A DNA stretch of 57,062 nt from Reclinomonas americana ATCC 50394 (taxonomy: Eukaryota > Jakobida > Jakobea > Jakobida). The stretch is taken from positions 131,695-188,756 of the forward strand of contig PS015070.1 in NCBI GenBank assembly GCA_048213135.1. The letters run 5' to 3'. This document shows positions 40,239 to 50,474 of this stretch, in pieces; within the stretch, counting starts at the first letter, position 1; every line of letters begins with the position of its first letter. The notes below the pieces were generated by a model that saw only the letters and a program-made list of their open reading frames with translations, did no database searches and was not told the origin of the DNA. Made by a program: the position numbers and the translations under genes.

Positions 40239-40285
<47 letters not shown>

Positions 40286-43133
40286 GTCTCATTTCATCTC
40301 TCTCACTGTCCTCGGACTCGCTTTCGTTCTCTTTCTTGCTCTGTCTCTCCTCGTTCTCACTTTCGTTGTCTCTCCCCTTCCATCTTCCCCTCCCTCTCTT
40401 TCTATCCCTCCCTCTCCCTCCCTCCCTCTCACTCTCTCTCCTTCCCTCCTTCTCCCTCCCTCCCTCCCTCTCCCTCCCTCCCTCCCTTTCGCCCTCTCAC
40501 TCTCGCCCTCTTACTCTCTCTCTCTCTCTTCCACCAACAGGCCGCCTCGCTGGTGCAACAGTACGCGTCGCCGTGGGACTGCCTGATGATTGGGCAAGAC
40601 GGGTGCACACGCATGTATCCTCGCGACATCTTCAGCCAGGCGGCGCCACCGTTCCCTGTGAGTGCCGAGTGGCATCGCGCCGTCCTGTATCGGGAGCGAT
40701 TGGACTCGGTGGTGCGCAGTTACACGCCGCTGCCGAGTGCCTCGCTCGACAGCTTTGACAATTACGGAACGCTGCCGGGTACGCTGTTCCGCGGACTCTC
40801 GTGGATCGAGCAGACCGTGTCGCCCACGTCGCCCACTGCCGTCACACCCGGTACAACAGCGGCAGCACCAAGCGCCACGGCTACTGCCGCCGCCGGTCCC
40901 TCCTGCTCGACTGCTCCAGTGGTGGAGAGCGACGATGTGGTCTTTCCGCCGCCGGTGCTGCCGGACGAGGTGTCATTCCAATATGTGCCCAGTGACAAGC
41001 ACATGGTGGGAGAGATTCAAGGCGATCGTCTCCAGCAAATCACTCATGCCGAGCTGGTCTACGAAGGTGTGCTTGTCGTCCCCTACTTGTTGGCCAAAGG
41101 CTGTGCCGCGAAACTTCACCCATCATGTGTGTTGGCAGGCGAGGTGTACCCGGCCACCATTGTCAACTCGCGACACACGCTATCGTTCCGTGTGTCGATT
41201 CCGCGTGCCACCTCTGGTCGCTCATCGCAAATCACCATGCGGTTGCTGTCGCCCTTCCACAAGTGCGAAGTGCTGGCTCACATTACGTTCCTGCGGTGCG
41301 CACTCATCGCTTTTTCCCTCCTCTCGTTCATCGGTTCTCTGACGATTTCTGCCCTTTTCTGCAGCGTGCTGCTCCTGGGCCCCACTGGCTCCGGCAAGAC
41401 GAGCCTTTGCAAGGCGCTGATGGAGGAGGCGCCGGGGAGAGCGTACTATCAGTCGCAGGACCCGATGGGCAGTGGGTTCCCGCAAGAGTCGTTTGTCGTA
41501 CCCGGTCGCATCACGGGTGCGGTGCGCATGAAGTTCCTGGAGATTGTCGATCGAACCGGTCTCGAACGCTACGGTCCAGAAGAGGTATGTCACATGTGGG
41601 ATGGAGACGCATACGTGGTGAGCTGATGAGGTAGGAGTACAGGTCGACCAATTCCGTCGCGATTTCATCGACACGGCCACGCCGCCAGCGCTCGTGCTCT
41701 TTGTCACGTCCCCACTGTCACGCCTGCTGCTCGAGGAACCCGCAGGCTCTTCGTCGCAGTCACCGGTAGCGACGGCCGTCGGTGCTGGCGGCTCTGGCAT
41801 TGGTGCCTCCTTGTCGGCCGCGTCCTCGATGCCGCCTGCGCCGCCCCAACCGCCACCGCCACCACCACCACCTTCTTCACTCTCGTCGCCGCCACCGCTG
41901 CTCTCGTCCATAGCCGCGGCCTCGTCGGCAGGGTCAGCAGTCTCAGCTCAGACGGTTGCCGGTAGCAGCGGCAGTGGCAGCGGCGGTGCGTCGTCTTCCA
42001 GCTCCGCGACCTCGGTGCGCCTCGCCGTGTGCACTCTGCTGGAGGAAGTCACGCGACGCGGTCTGCCGCTGCTCTACGTCATGTCGAATTGCTTTAGTGT
42101 CGATCCGAGTGAGCTCGTCAAGATCAAGGACGTGTACCAGCAGAGGTTGGGCGTGGAGCCGCGGCAGTGGATCGATGTCAACTCCAAGCCGATTCACCGC
42201 TTCCCGGTAACCATGAACAACCTGATTGAGCAAATGGTGGCGCGTATTCGGCACGATTTGCGTGGCCCGCTGTTGGAGTCGCTGCCGTCGCGATGGGTGA
42301 CGGAGGTGAAAGGTGAGGGGAAGGAAAGGGGGAAGGGGGAAGGGGGAAAGAGGGAAAGGAACAGAAGGGAAAGGAGTATGAGGTGGATAGGAGAGGTTTG
42401 ATTTGTTGGCTGTGTGTCTCTTCGTGCATGTCTGTCTGTCTCTGGTTCACTGTGTCTCTCACTTTGTGGCTGTTCCCTGTCTCTAATGTTAATCTCTGGC
42501 TCTCTCGAGGTGAACGTCCGTGCGTCTTTGTCTTCCTCTGTTGCTAAGTGACTGGACTAGCTGCTGTGCGAGTGTCTGGCTCTCTGTGCTTCCTCTCGCT
42601 GTCCATTCTCCCCTCCTCTCTCTCTCTCTCTCTCGTAACCTGTTTCAGTGTCTGTGTGTGAGAGAGAGTTAGAAAGAGGAGAACTAAGATCGAGGGAGAC
42701 GATCAGCAACGCAGTCTGTCAAGGCAGGAGTGAGATCGGCCATCAGCAATCGAAAGAGATATAAGCAGTGCACACCACGAGAAGGCGGACGAGGCAACAG
42801 TGCATGTGAGAAACGGAACGACAGGCAGACGGACAGACGTGCACAAAGGAGCCATATAGAGAGCAGTGCAAGAGACCGAGACAGCGCACAAGCTGTCTTT
42901 CAGACTTGACTGGATAGCTCTTTCTTTCTTTCTCCTTCGACCTCTTTCTGTCTCGCTCGCTGTGCTTTTTTCAAGGTCTTCTCTTCCCTTTCTCTCCCCT
43001 TTCTGTGCTTATCCGCTCACCACCCCCTGCCCCAGGTTGGCTGCAATCGCTCGACTGGGTATTCGTCGGCAAGGTGGCAGCGGTGGCTGGTATCGGCCTG
43101 GGCGCGCTAAAGTACGTCTTGGGCAAGAGGTGA
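37980..43133 (+). CDS. Class 3 lipase fused to P-loop GTPase-like domain, myristoylation motif and C-terminal anchor
   Basis: Eight exons fit by phase: 37980-37992, 38056-38612, 39494-39958, 40541-41066, 41139-41295, 41365-41584, 41643-42312, 43036-43133, giving 901 residues. The start reads MGNAAS, a good N-myristoylation motif, followed by Ser/Pro-rich sequence. The lipase core has VCFKGTS (oxyanion region), the nucleophile elbow GHSLGGAVAALVAL, TFGAPL, and GDWIPF, where the usual catalytic Asp sits. A His is available in THAELVYEG, but its role is a guess. After a Thr/Ala-rich linker comes a nucleotide-binding module: LLLGPTGSGKTSLCKAL (G1), LEIVDRTG (DxxG, G3) and YVMSNCFSVD in place of a clean NKxD. 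The protein ends in a hydrophobic helix (VFVGKVAAVAGIGLGALKYV) and basic GKR. Lipid modification, hydrolase and GTPase activity are predictions. Confidence 0.75.
38650..39480 (+). repeat. TTCTCC-rich intronic repeat with ~118-bp direct duplication
   Basis: Second intron of the lipase-GTPase gene. A block of about 60 bp beginning cttcttgttcgtgtccttct recurs at about 38687 and 38805, among degenerate TTCTTCCTTGCC units. Entirely pyrimidine-rich on the sense strand. Confidence 0.75.
42313..43035 (+). other. Large last intron of the lipase-GTPase gene
   Basis: 723 nt between the exon ending in the GTPase-like region and the anchor exon. It contains CT and TGTCTC simple sequence. I see no gene in it. 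Confidence 0.6.
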
Positions 43134-43173
43134 CAGCGACGGAGGAGGTTACACACAAAGCGAAACAATTGTC

Positions 43174-43179
43174 TATTAA
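43174..43179 (+). terminator. Possible polyadenylation hexamer ATTAAA
   Basis: Lies 41 nt after the lipase-GTPase stop and just before the convergent IQCC stop. It is a common variant signal, supported only by position. Confidence 0.35.
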
Positions 43180-43184
43180 AATCA

Positions 43185-43557
43185 TCATTGTTGAGGTCCC
43201 ACGCGCGACATGGCCCGCAAGAACTGTTTCCTGGTGCGAATGGCTTCGCGAGCCAGCAGAATGTCGAGCTCAAGTTCCAACTTGCGGCGAGAGCGCGGTG
43301 ATAGGGAGTCGGGTACCGCTGTGTGGTGGAGGGAAAGGAAAGGCGTAAGGGAGTGGTGTTCGCACTCGGAACAGGTCGCAGAGAAAAGAGAGGCTGTGAG
43401 AATGAGCGGAGGCCAGTGCGGAGCAGCGAAAGCGAAGGAGACAGAAGAGGGAGAGGGAGAGAGGGATTGGGGAGGCTGTGAGAATGAACGGAGGCCAGTG
43501 GGCGAAAGCGAAGGAGACAAAAGAGGGAGAGGGGGAGAGAGAAGGAGATAAAGAGGG

Positions 43558-43616
<59 letters not shown>

Positions 43617-44309
43617 CGAGAGAGAGAGAGAAAGAGAGAGACAGGAGAGACTGCGAGAAAGATCAGTGGCCAGCGAAAGCGAAGAAGGAGAGGGAGAGAA
43701 CAAGTCTCACCTGTGGACCTCTCGCGCAACCAATCCGTCAGCTGTACGCTCTCCCTCAGCGACCCACTCTGTGTCAGCAACGGCCGTCCCACTCGCCCAC
43801 CAGCCGCAGTGGGAGGTCTCGGTGGCGACGGAGACAACACCAAGCTCGCTCGCGATCGCGGAGGTGACACGCGATCCAACTCATACGATGCCGGCGATGC
43901 AGGACTGACCAGTGGAGGCGGCTCTTGCTGCGACACAGCCTGTGCATCGTCATCCATCGAGTCCTCTGCGACTGGCCACCGATCACTGCTTGTCTGCACA
44001 GCTGTCGACGCGCGCAGCGGAGTCATGGACGACTCGGTCCACATTGGCTTGTGTGTGTGGCGCACAGTGGTCAGTGTGAGCTTGCGCGGGAGAGGCACCA
44101 CGGCGCCGGGTGAGCGGAAGGCACCCTCGATCTCGCGACAGATCGCTCCGTAGTCCTCCAACGCCTGTCGCATGCGAGCGCGTACTCGGTGCCCGCGGAA
44201 TACTCTCTGTGTGTATGGTGAGTGAGAAGTCATTGAGAGTGTGTGTCGGAGCGTGTGAGAAAGTGGGACGCACTTGAATGACAGTGGCTGCGCGACGCCT
44301 TCTCTCCAT
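43185..44309 (-). CDS. IQCC: IQCC-like IQ-motif protein
   Basis: Three exons: 44309-44274 (MERRRRAATVIQ), 44206-about 43715 and about 43312-43185. Joined, the first two form an IQ motif: IQ, then RVFRGHRVRARMRQA, then DYGAICREIEGAF, which matches the N-terminus of IQCC proteins. The middle is disordered and Ser/Pro-rich. The last exon has LELELDILLAREAIRTRKQF, similar to the conserved helix in IQCC. IQ motifs bind calmodulin-type proteins; IQCC itself is little studied. The intron between exons 2 and 3 carries (GA)n (about 43560-43610) and repeated aggctgtgagaatgarcgga units. The stop is 51 bp from the convergent lipase-GTPase stop, so the 3' ends probably overlap. Confidence 0.72.
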
Positions 44310-44528
44310 CAATCACAATCTCGTAACGACTAGTTTTTTTCGAGGCAAATGCAGAGAAAAGTCATGCGATCGGACCAAGCACACTCTGCCAGTGTGTGTG
44401 TGTGTCGCTCTCAATGAAGACGCTCGCAAAGCCCCAGAGAGAAAGCAGAGTGCATTCAAACAACTTTGTTCATTTTGCAGTGCTCTCTTTGTGACTTTGT
44501 CTCTTCTCCAGTCTCTCTCTCCACTGTC

Positions 44529-45133
44529 TCAGTGGGAGCTGCCGAGCAACACAAACGGCGTGAACTGGCAGCGATTTCCGTACCAGTAGCCGCAGCAGTT
44601 ACCGTTGCCCACGTTGGTGCTGGTGCCTGGGCAGGGTGCGGTGCCGGCGGCCACCTCTGCGTAGGTCGCACAATTGTAGTGGCACGTGCAGCTGTCGAAC
44701 TCGTTGCAGTTGCCGTGTGAGCCGCAGGCGGTGGCGGACTTGTCGTCGGTGCACACACCCACGGGCCACTTGTCGGGGAAGGGCGAGATGTCGCAGTTGG
44801 GGCCGGAGAGGAAGCCGCAGCAGTTGCCTGCGAGAGGGGAGGTTAGATTCGCATCAACGTTGACTGAAGTGAGAGGGAGACAGAGACAGGCGTGTGCGTG
44901 GACGAGAGAGAGAGGGAGAACGCATGCACAGAGCACAGTGCAGAACGACCAGCGAGTGGAGAGAGGAAGAGAGAGAGCGCAGGCGCACCATTGCCAACGG
45001 TCACGGTGCCTGGTGGGCAGGGGGCGCCAACGGCGTACGTCTTGCAGTTGCGCTCACAGGCAAGTGCAAGTGGGGCCATGGTAGTGATTGCGATCACGAC
45101 GAGGAGGGCGAGGCGCACAGCGGACGACGTCAT
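44529..45133 (-). CDS. Small secreted Cys-rich protein with two repeated modules
   Basis: Two exons, 45133-44989 and 44827-44529, give 147 residues. The N-terminus is a clear signal peptide (MTSSAVRLALLVVIAITTMA, cleavage likely after ALA). The mature part has two copies of a module: CERNCKTYAVGAPCPPGTVT, then VGNGNCCGFLSGPNCDISPF, and CHYNCATYAEVAAG, then TAPCPGTSTNVGNGNCCGYW and YGNRCQFTPF. Between them lies a short EGF-like stretch, DKSATACGSHGNCNEFDSC. The intron (161 nt) splits the first module exactly inside VGNGN. I do not recognise the family; many disulfides and a secreted or surface role are inferred. Confidence 0.7.
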
Positions 45134-46037
45134 TCTTCTTGGCTCCCAAAAAACGATGGAAAAACGAGTTGATTGAATTGTGCGCATCTTTTCATTTTGT
45201 TCGACCTCGCTCTGTGTTTCTCCGGATCCGCAGATGCGGACCGTGGGAAGGGGAGTGGATGCGAATACTCGAATATGTGCGGTGACCACAGGTGAGTGTG
45301 CAGAACTGCAACCAGCTGCAGTGAATGAATTCGAATGTGGTGCGAGCAATCGTTCGATCGCGCTCGACTCGAAGATCATCAAGGCCAACGACGGCAGCCA
45401 CTTCACGAGCCTCATGAGTACGTAACTTATGGCTAGAAGTCTAGGGGCCAAGGAGCTCGAGGGCCGCTTCGGCGAGCGTGCATGAACCAAGCATTTTTGA
45501 ATTCGATCGCGAATTCCGGATCCTGATCATGACGCGACTCGCTGCGAGAGCCCAATTGCAAAGCACAAGCAACAGGAGGACAAATGCACCACGTCGCTGA
45601 GCCAGCGGAGCTTGAGCCGAGGTTTCTCTTCCAGCAACGCCCCATGAGCCATATGCATCTCGCGATCGACTTTTCTGCACCGCTGCGTTTCCGCGATGTA
45701 TCTGTTTCTGGTTCTCACTCAAGATGGTGATCATCATGCAGCTATGTTGCTGTTTGGATTAGTAAATCAAGACAGCTGTTGCTTGTTTGTTGGTGAATGA
45801 ATTTTGTTGTTGTGTTGTTGTTGTTGCTCTAGATCTGTGTGCCACGTGCACGAAAATCGCGATCGGAGCGACTTCGCAATATCAACATCACCACAATCTC
45901 TCCGACCTGTCGCGCTCTATCGCTAGCCATTGCAGCCTTGTCTCATCCCAAGTGTTATACACGCGACTCGGACATTGCAAACCCCTTCCCATCAAAGTGC
46001 GTCCCACGTGACAAAAGAACAACTCAATCAATCAATC
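45134..46037. other. Divergent intergenic region, Cys-rich (-) and TPR-like (+)
   Basis: About 900 bp. Open frames of 60-100 codons occur on both strands, including one hydrophobic stretch near 45580 on the minus strand, but none has a start context, splice pattern or similarity I can support. Presumably two promoters. Confidence 0.4.
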
Positions 46038-46976
46038 ATGCGGCGCCGGTTCGCCGAGACCGCTCTCCCACACGAGGGCGGCACCACTTCAACCACAACC
46101 ACCACCACTGCAACCAGCGCAGCCTCGGCGCTGTTCATGGTGCAAGAGGAGCTGCTGCGCTCGCGTGGACATGGCACCAAGTACTCCACTTCCGCCACCT
46201 CCTCGCCTCCGTCGTCGTCGTCAACGGCAACAGCGACAACGGCTGTGCGTGTGGTGCTCGCTGCCTTGTTCGTCGCCAGCTCCATGTTGAGTTGGACTTG
46301 TGTGAGCGAGTGTGTGAGAGTGAGGGAGAGACTGAAGTGGGGGGAAAAACGCGCGAATCTCTGCATATCGGTGCTTTGTGTGTGCCGACCGATACTCGCG
46401 TGCTGGCCTGTCACGTGTGTGCACGTGCGTGTCTCTCTCTCTCTCTCTCACACACAGTGTGCATACGTTTGCATGCGCATTTCCGATGCATTCCCGCTGT
46501 TGTCATTTGTCTGTCTCCGCACTCTCACTCGCTCTTGCACACTCACGCACTCTTAGCACACACTGTGTCAAAGCGAGCTGCATACAGTGAGTGAGAAGCG
46601 CAATGCTTCGACTGATAAGATTACATAAGGCGACTTCAGCAACCTTCAGACACACTCTCACTCACACTCTCACTCCAACATTCATACACTGTGGCGTAGT
46701 GAGCTGCACATGATGAGAGAAGAGAGCAACAACTTGACAGAAGGGATTACAGAAGGCGACTGGAGCAGTCTGGAGGTGTTTCCTCTCTCGCACTCTCTCT
46801 TTCACTCTCACACTCTCTCACTCTCACACTATCATGCACACGCTGTACAAAGTGAGCTGCATACAGCGAGAGAAGGACTTGACAGAAGAGATTACAGAGG
46901 GCGAACTGAACGCGCGCCCAAACTTGGACTCTCTCTTCTCTCTGCTTCCTTCCCTCGTCTCTCTCTCTCTCTCTCT

Positions 46977-47023
<47 letters not shown>

Positions 47024-47417
47024 GGTTCTACGTACGTACTCGTACGTNNNNNNNNNNNNNNNNNNNNNNNNNNNNNNNNNNNNNNNNNNNNNNNNNNNNN
47101 NNNNNNNNNNNNNNNNNNNNNNNNNNNNNNNNNNNNNNNNNNNNNNNNNNNNNNNNNNNNNNNNNNNNNNNNNNNNNNNNNNNNNNNNNNNNNNNNNNNN
47201 NNNNNNNNNNNNNNNNNNNNNNNNNNNNNNNNNNNNNNNNNNNNNNNNNNNNNNNNNNNNNNNNNNNNNNNNNNNNNNNNNNNNNNNNNCCTTCCTTCCT
47301 CGACATCCACCTGCTGTACCGTACATACCGCCTTCGGTCCGTACAGAGAGAGTTACAGAGGCGGACGTAGAACGACGCGCCAACCTACGTACGTACTCTC
47401 TCTCTCTCTCTCTCCTC

Positions 47418-47465
<48 letters not shown>

Positions 47466-49175
47466 CACTCTCTGACCTTCTTGCGTGTGTACAGAATTGG
47501 ACTCTTCATGGTCGACGTGCATGTGTTGGCGACATACGGCGATGTTTCGGCCATGGACACGTACTTGATGTGGCTCGGCAGTGTACAATACGACCACGTG
47601 CTAGCGGCGCAGCTATTAGGGCCGTCGGTGTCGCCGTTGGAGTTGGAATCGACGTTGCAAGTTGAGTTTTCTCATTTAGAGTCCGACTTGTCGGCTTTCT
47701 CGCTCGTTCTAGACTCGCCCTCCCTCACTCACGCACACACAGACGCACACACACTCACCCTCCCACGCTCTCTCACTCACTCGCTGACGCTCTTGGCTGA
47801 GCTTCGCGTTGTAGTCGCTGGCTCTCTTCTTTTCCTCCCTTGTCTCTTATTCTGAGGGTTGCTCACCTTGACTTATCCTGGCTCACCTTCAATCTCACGC
47901 ACTCGCTCATGCTCACTCTTGTTGATGGGCGTTCGCTTTGCAGTCGCTCATTCTCTTGTCCATCGTCGTTTGTCTTCTCTTCTCATTGGTGTGAATGCTT
48001 GCGCATCGTCTCACTCATTCTCATGCACTCTCTTTTCGCCCTCTTCTACCTCTTGCATGTGATTCTGGTCCCTTTTCACCAAGACTCGCCTCAGTCGCAC
48101 ACGCGCTCTCTCTTGCTCACTCTCCAGCTTGTCTACACTCGCCTTCCACTCACTCCTCTCGCTTCACACTCAGCCACACTCATTAACACAACTTTTCTCA
48201 CCCTGTCCTCCATCTCCCCTTCCCTTCTCCCGTCTCCCTTCTCCTTCTCCTTCCACTTCTGCCTCGCAGGCATTAAAAGCCCGGGCAAGTCGCACCTCTG
48301 GCAGCGAAGACGAACGCTGCAACGCCATGATGAAGCTGGCCAGGTTGCACGACGAGTTGCTGCAGGATTGGCCCGTCGCGCAGCACTTGTACAATACAGC
48401 GGCGGCGGAGTCGAAGCGATGGCGTGTCGATGCGTGGTATCATTTGGGTCGCCATTTTCGACGCGCTGGTACGTGATCACCGCCGCGATTGTTTTCTTAG
48501 CCTTCTCCCCCCTCACACTCCTCCTCCTCCTCGTCCTCGCAGGCGACATCAAACAAGGCCTCCGATACCTCTCCCAGGCCGTGGCACTGGAGGCGTCGGA
48601 GACCAACGCTGCGCCGTCGCCGCTTCCGCTCACCTCGGCCAGCCCTCTAGACCCCTCCTCCGAGTTCACCATCGGCATTGGCACGCGGGGTGCCTCGTCG
48701 CACGCCGCGCCCAACAGCACTCCGCTCTACCCGCTGCTGGATCGCTGTATCCTGCACCTCGAGTACCTCACCAACGCCGTACTCGCGCTGGAGCCGTCGT
48801 CTCCTGAGTGGGTCAATGCGGTCAAGCGCAGCTTGGCGCAGGTGTGTGTGGGCGGGGGAGGGTGAAGAGAAGGAGTGTGACAGAGAGAGAGAGAGAGAGA
48901 GAGAGAAAGAAAGAGAGTGAGGCAGGGAGAAGCAGATTCATAGTCACGCCCAGAGAGGAGAAAGAAACAGATTCAAAGACACTCTCTATCATTCTGCTCT
49001 CTCAGTGTGTCTATGAATCTGCCTCTCTGCCTCTCTCTTTCTCTCTGCCTCTCTCTTTCTCTCTCTCTCCCTNNNNNNNNNNNNNNNNNNNNNNNNNNNN
49101 NNNNNNNNNNNNNNNNNNNNNNNNNNNNNNNNNNNNNNNNNNNNNNNNNNNNNNNNNNNNNNNNNNNNNNNNNNN

Positions 49176-49232
<57 letters not shown>

Positions 49233-49708
49233 TTCCTGTTTCCTTTCCTCTTCCTTACGCGCACCCTTACTCTCAGTCTTGGAGATACGTGAGCGATCTC
49301 GTGTCCTCACCTCCTTCCCCCCTCTCCCTCCTCATTCTGACTACGCCCCCACGCAGCGCCCTGTCGCCCTTCCAAGTCTGGGAGTACTGGTCGACAGCCG
49401 TGACTCGCATGCACGGCTTCTGCGGCCACATGTCACTGCCACCACCCAACAGTAGCACCGCTACTTCTACTACCACGTCCTCGAGCACCACCGGTTTGCC
49501 GTCTTCATCGTCTGCGGCGCCCTCGGCATTCTCGACAACTTCGACTTCTGCGTCATCGTCGACAACAACAACAACAACAACACCTGGCGCAGCAAGCGCA
49601 GCACCAGCATCCTCAGCACAGTCTACAGATACGCAAAAGCCCGCGTCTTCTTCATCGTCGTCAGAGAGCAAGGAGAAGAAGAAGAAGAAGAAACGGGTTG
49701 GAAAATAA
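46038..49708 (+). CDS. TPR-like protein with N-terminal hydrophobic segment and Lys-rich end
   Basis: Model: 46038-46301 (MRRRFAETALPHEGG start, Thr/Ser-rich, hydrophobic AVRVVLAALFVASSMLSW), 47495-47660 (ATYGDVSAMDTYLMWLGS), 48270-48468, 48543-about 48843 and about 49357-49708. Exons 3-4 contain helical-repeat sequence (MMKLARLHDELLQDWPVAQH, AWYHLGRHFRRAGDIKQGLR, YLSQAVALEA) typical of TPR/SEL1 arrays, then LHLEYLTNAVLALEPSS. The last exon begins VWEYWSTAVTRMHGF and ends in Ser/Thr low complexity and KEKKKKKKRVGK. The phase between exons 1 and 2 does not fit, so an exon is missing, probably in the gap 47048-47289, or exon 1 belongs to another gene. Family not recognised; protein-interaction scaffold inferred. 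Confidence 0.5.
46560..47480 (+). repeat. ~145-bp intronic tandem repeat, (CT)n runs and 242-N gap
   Basis: Three diverged units share gtgagctgcatacagcgaga and acttgacagaagngattacag (near 46575, 46700 and 46850), separated by CACTCTCACTC sequence. (CT)n runs then border the gap 47048-47289 and continue to 47462. Confidence 0.75.
49020..49230 (+). repeat. (CT)n microsatellite with 103-N gap
   Basis: CTCTCT repeats on both sides of the gap 49073-49175, in an intron of the TPR-like gene. Confidence 0.85.
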
Positions 49709-49901
49709 TGAAAAGAAGGAAGTCCCTCCGTCCTTCTCGTGTCCACACAACGAACTACGTAGAACGAGGCGTCATGATGATGCAGGTGAGCAGCGCATGA
49801 GTGAGAGAAGGCTGTGTGAGTGAGAGGCATTCGGAGCAATGTGCTCAAGCTTCTCTCACACACTGCTTTCTCTCTCTCTCTCTTTCTCTCTGTGCTCCCT
49901 C

Positions 49902-49957
<56 letters not shown>

Positions 49958-50474
49958 NNNNNNNNNNNNNNNNNNNNNNNNNNNNNNNNNNNNNNNNNNN
50001 NNNNNNNNNNNNNNNNNNNNNNNNNNNNNNNNNNNNNNNNNNNNNNNNNNNNNNNNNNNNNNNNNNNNNNNNNNNNNNNNNNNNNNNNNNNNNNNCAGCG
50101 TGAGAGCAGAGAGACGTGATACTTGCAAGTTGGGTGTCTGTCACACTCTCGAACACGTACACTGAGAGACGAGCGTACTGCACGCATACACACATACTCG
50201 CACATACACCACACACATACACACAGGCACACTCACAGAGAGAGAAAGAGACAGAGTGAGAGGTACACAACAAACAGAGGGGGCTGGAAGGGAAGAGAAG
50301 AAGAGAGTGCTGCAGGCCGCATACACACACGTAGGCGGGCGCACCGAGGGACGAGCATGTTGCACGCATGTGTGCACGAAAACATAGATTCAAGCGCACT
50401 GCACTCTTTGCAGAAGCAGCGCAACTTCCGACTCTTGAGCGTGTGTGACCTCACTCTTTGTTCTGTCCATGCAG
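49709..50474. other. Undetermined stretch upstream of NAGLU, (CT)n and 138-N gap
   Basis: A (CT)n run precedes the gap 49958-50095, followed by CA-rich sequence. The N-terminal exons and signal peptide of the NAGLU gene should lie here, but I cannot identify them. A short candidate exon ending MMMQ before a GTGAGC donor (49784) is possible. Confidence 0.4.

Noticed and set aside
45180-45737. Small ORFs on both strands between the Cys-rich and TPR-like genes
   Set aside because: No consistent frame use, start context or similarity; most likely promoter DNA.
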